Shown: piece after piece, positions 62,762 to 64,000 of the stretch
How the letters are laid out: each line of letters opens with the position of its first letter
Position numbering within the stretch: position 1 is the stretch's first letter
Origin: an uncultured Ulvibacter sp.
GTDB taxonomy: Bacteria; Bacteroidota; Bacteroidia; Flavobacteriales; Flavobacteriaceae
Direction: 5' to 3'
Assembly (NCBI GenBank): GCA_938083445.1
Contig: CALKCP010000007.1
Coordinates: 35,833-99,832, forward strand
DNA length: 64,000 nt
Position numbers and translations under genes: made by a program
Notes under the pieces: model-generated
Seen by the model: the letters and a program-made list of their open reading frames with translations, nothing else
The model's database searches: none
What the model was told of the DNA's origin: nothing

Positions 62762-63676
62762 CTAGCGCTCAATATCTAAATTAGTATTTGACCATTCTAA
62801 CCACGAGCCATCATAGTTTCTTACGTTTTTATATCCTAAAATTTCAGTTAGGACAAAAGTGACGCAAGCAGATCTAACACCTGATTGACAATAGACGACG
62901 ATGTCATCCTCTTCGGTAACCTGCAGTTGAGCTAATTTATCTCGAATGACATGGCTATTTCTAAAAGTACCGTTTTCCCCAGCACCAATTTTAACTAATT
63001 CTGACCAGTCGAATCGAATTGCATTTGGAATGTGACCTCCTCTTTTCACAGGCCCTTTTTTAATCTCACCTGTAAATTCCGCTAATGTTCTGGAGTCTAA
63101 GAGCGTTTTATTAGTACGTATATGGCTTTGAACATCTTCAATATCGGCATAGTTTTGGAAAGGCACATCGGCTAATGAGATACGACTAGGTTCTGTTTTA
63201 GGAACGAGACTATCCAGAGGGTAGCCAAGTTGTCTCCAGCGTATAAAACCCCCGTCTAGAATTTTAACCTTATCAAATCCATATTGCTTCAAAATCCACC
63301 AAAGTCTACAAGAATTTGAATTGCCTCCTCCATCATATAAAATTAAGGTGTCATTTGTAGATACGCCCCATTTTTGAAGAAGCGATTGCATTTCATTTTT
63401 ATCGGCCATGAGACCTTTTACACTGCTGTTTTTATTTTCGTAGTCCGGCCTCCAAGTATTTATAGCAGTGGGGATGTGGCCTGTCTGATATTCTATATTT
63501 TTTCGAATGTCTATAATTTTATATGGGGTGATATCTTGTTTGGTGATACTCAATGTTTGCTCACAAGAAATTAATTTATTGGAACCTCCTTTTTTTGCAA
63601 GCCGATCGGGCGTATGATGGCAGGAACATAAAAGTATAAGGAAAAAATAAACTGAATTTATAAAAACGATTCGCAT
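62762..63676 (-). CDS. Lipoprotein with tandem rhodanese domains (sulfurtransferase)
   Basis: 304 residues. The lipobox is FLILLCSCHH, so the protein is a membrane-anchored lipoprotein outside the cytoplasm, unusual for this family. The first rhodanese domain has no Cys in its loop (LYDGGGNSNSCRL); the second keeps the active Cys in VVYCQSGVRSACVTF. This is the layout of thiosulfate/3-mercaptopyruvate sulfurtransferases. The substrate is not settled. Confidence 0.88.
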   Translation of the reverse strand: MRIVFINSVYFFLILLCSCHHTPDRLAKKGGSNKLISCEQTLSITKQDITPYKIIDIRKNIEYQTGHIPTAINTWRPDYENKNSSVKGLMADKNEMQSLLQKWGVSTNDTLILYDGGGNSNSCRLWWILKQYGFDKVKILDGGFIRWRQLGYPLDSLVPKTEPSRISLADVPFQNYADIEDVQSHIRTNKTLLDSRTLAEFTGEIKKGPVKRGGHIPNAIRFDWSELVKIGAGENGTFRNSHVIRDKLAQLQVTEEDDIVVYCQSGVRSACVTFVLTEILGYKNVRNYDGSWLEWSNTNLDIER

Positions 63677-63787
63677 GCTCTTTTCTTCAAATTTATTTCA
63701 ATATAATAATTATGATTTGTATTGTAACTATTCTACCTTATTTCTATAATAATTTAGATTAAAAATTAATTGTCTATAAAAAGTAAT

Positions 63788-63815
63788 TGTTTAAATTTGC
63801 GTTTTAATCTAAACA
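63788..63815 (+). promoter_or_regulatory. Dyad-like element (N16) and -7 box before the last gene
   Basis: TGTTTA at 63788-63793 and TAAACA at 63810-63815, but with a 16-bp spacer rather than 18. A TAAATTTG box (63792-63799) overlaps the left half. It may be a variant of the dyad or a coincidence with an ordinary promoter. Confidence 0.4.
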
Positions 63816-63824
63816 AATAAAATT

Positions 63825-64000
63825 ATGAAAAAAATACTTCTTACGATTATTGTGGCAATATTTACGCTGCAATTATCTGCTCAAACAATGGCGTATAGCG
63901 TTGTTGAATTTAGAGCCAAGCCACACACTCAAAAAGACATTCTTAACGTATTTAATGAGACCTTTGAGGAGGTTGAAATGAATGAAGGTGGAATTGCATT
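63825..64000 (+). CDS. Small exported protein, 3' end cut by window
   Basis: 58 codons visible. Signal peptide MKKILLTIIVAIFTLQLSAQ, then TMAYSVVEFRAKPHTQKDIL and a polar stretch. The family is not recognised and the end lies outside the window. A promoter box lies at 63792. Confidence 0.7.
   Translation, partial: MKKILLTIIVAIFTLQLSAQTMAYSVVEFRAKPHTQKDILNVFNETFEEVEMNEGGIA

Noticed and set aside
1..64000. CRISPR arrays, insertion sequences, prophage genes, integrase or att sites
   Set aside because: None seen: no evenly spaced direct repeats, transposase motifs or phage structural genes. The one tRNA gene (36642) has no integrase nearby and no obvious repeated tail.

Overview
The window looks like chromosome from a marine flavobacterium (Bacteroidota, Flavobacteriaceae-like). 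The DNA is AT-rich, and several starts follow promoter boxes of the Bacteroidota TAnnTTTG type. The genes include a secreted GH16 laminarinase-type enzyme with a type IX sorting tail, a proteorhodopsin with its retinal-making Blh enzyme, the bacillithiol deacetylase BshB1, menaquinone genes with TTG starts, and many lipoproteins and small outer-membrane barrels. I see no insertion sequence, prophage, integron or CRISPR array. The left edge cuts a sensor kinase and the right edge cuts a small exported protein.

Layout. 1-16.9 kb: sensor kinase, barrel protein, a divergent PLP enzyme, a 1313-residue AsmA-like protein with a triplicated module, a DmpA-type peptidase, a GH16 glucanase, a SOUL protein, an exported homologue of the Leptospira surface protein LipL32, an inositol-phosphatase/kinase pair, and DUF805 and DoxX membrane proteins. 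A 25-codon DoxX tail relic lies directly behind the phosphatase. 17-22.7 kb: menA, menC, a CPBP protease, menE and an exported M24 peptidase. 22.7-36.5 kb: housekeeping genes, namely an acyl-CoA carboxylase beta subunit, an FMN reductase/MarR/pirin group with a perfect palindrome at its promoter, ettA, an S9 peptidase, histidine degradation (hutI, formiminotransferase-cyclodeaminase), a Cys/Met PLP enzyme and bshB1. 36.6-39.9 kb: tRNA-His, proteorhodopsin and blh head to head, and an unrecognised membrane protein. 40-44 kb: M28 peptidase, MHS-type transporter, MBL-rhodanese protein.

44.2-61 kb is the most interesting part. It is a photoprotection island with four photolyase/cryptochrome-related genes of different architecture: a conventional photolyase, a member of the PF04244 family without its iron-sulfur cysteines, a cryptochrome-like protein with an altered tryptophan motif, and a protein whose FAD domain precedes an alpha/beta domain. 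Around them lie tspO, folE, glutathione peroxidase, flavin reductase, SDRs, DoxX-like proteins, and small proteins of the DUF2256, TIGR03643, DUF2452, DUF3050, DUF2237 and Lacal_2735 types. Two of the small genes (42 and 54 codons) are easy to miss.

Four start regions in this island carry an identical dyad, TGTTTA-N18-TAAACA: upstream of tspO, a 142-residue unknown, the eight-gene photolyase operon, and a 75-residue unknown. I found no other exact copy in the window. I propose that it marks a co-regulated, perhaps light-induced, photodamage regulon whose regulator lies outside the window.
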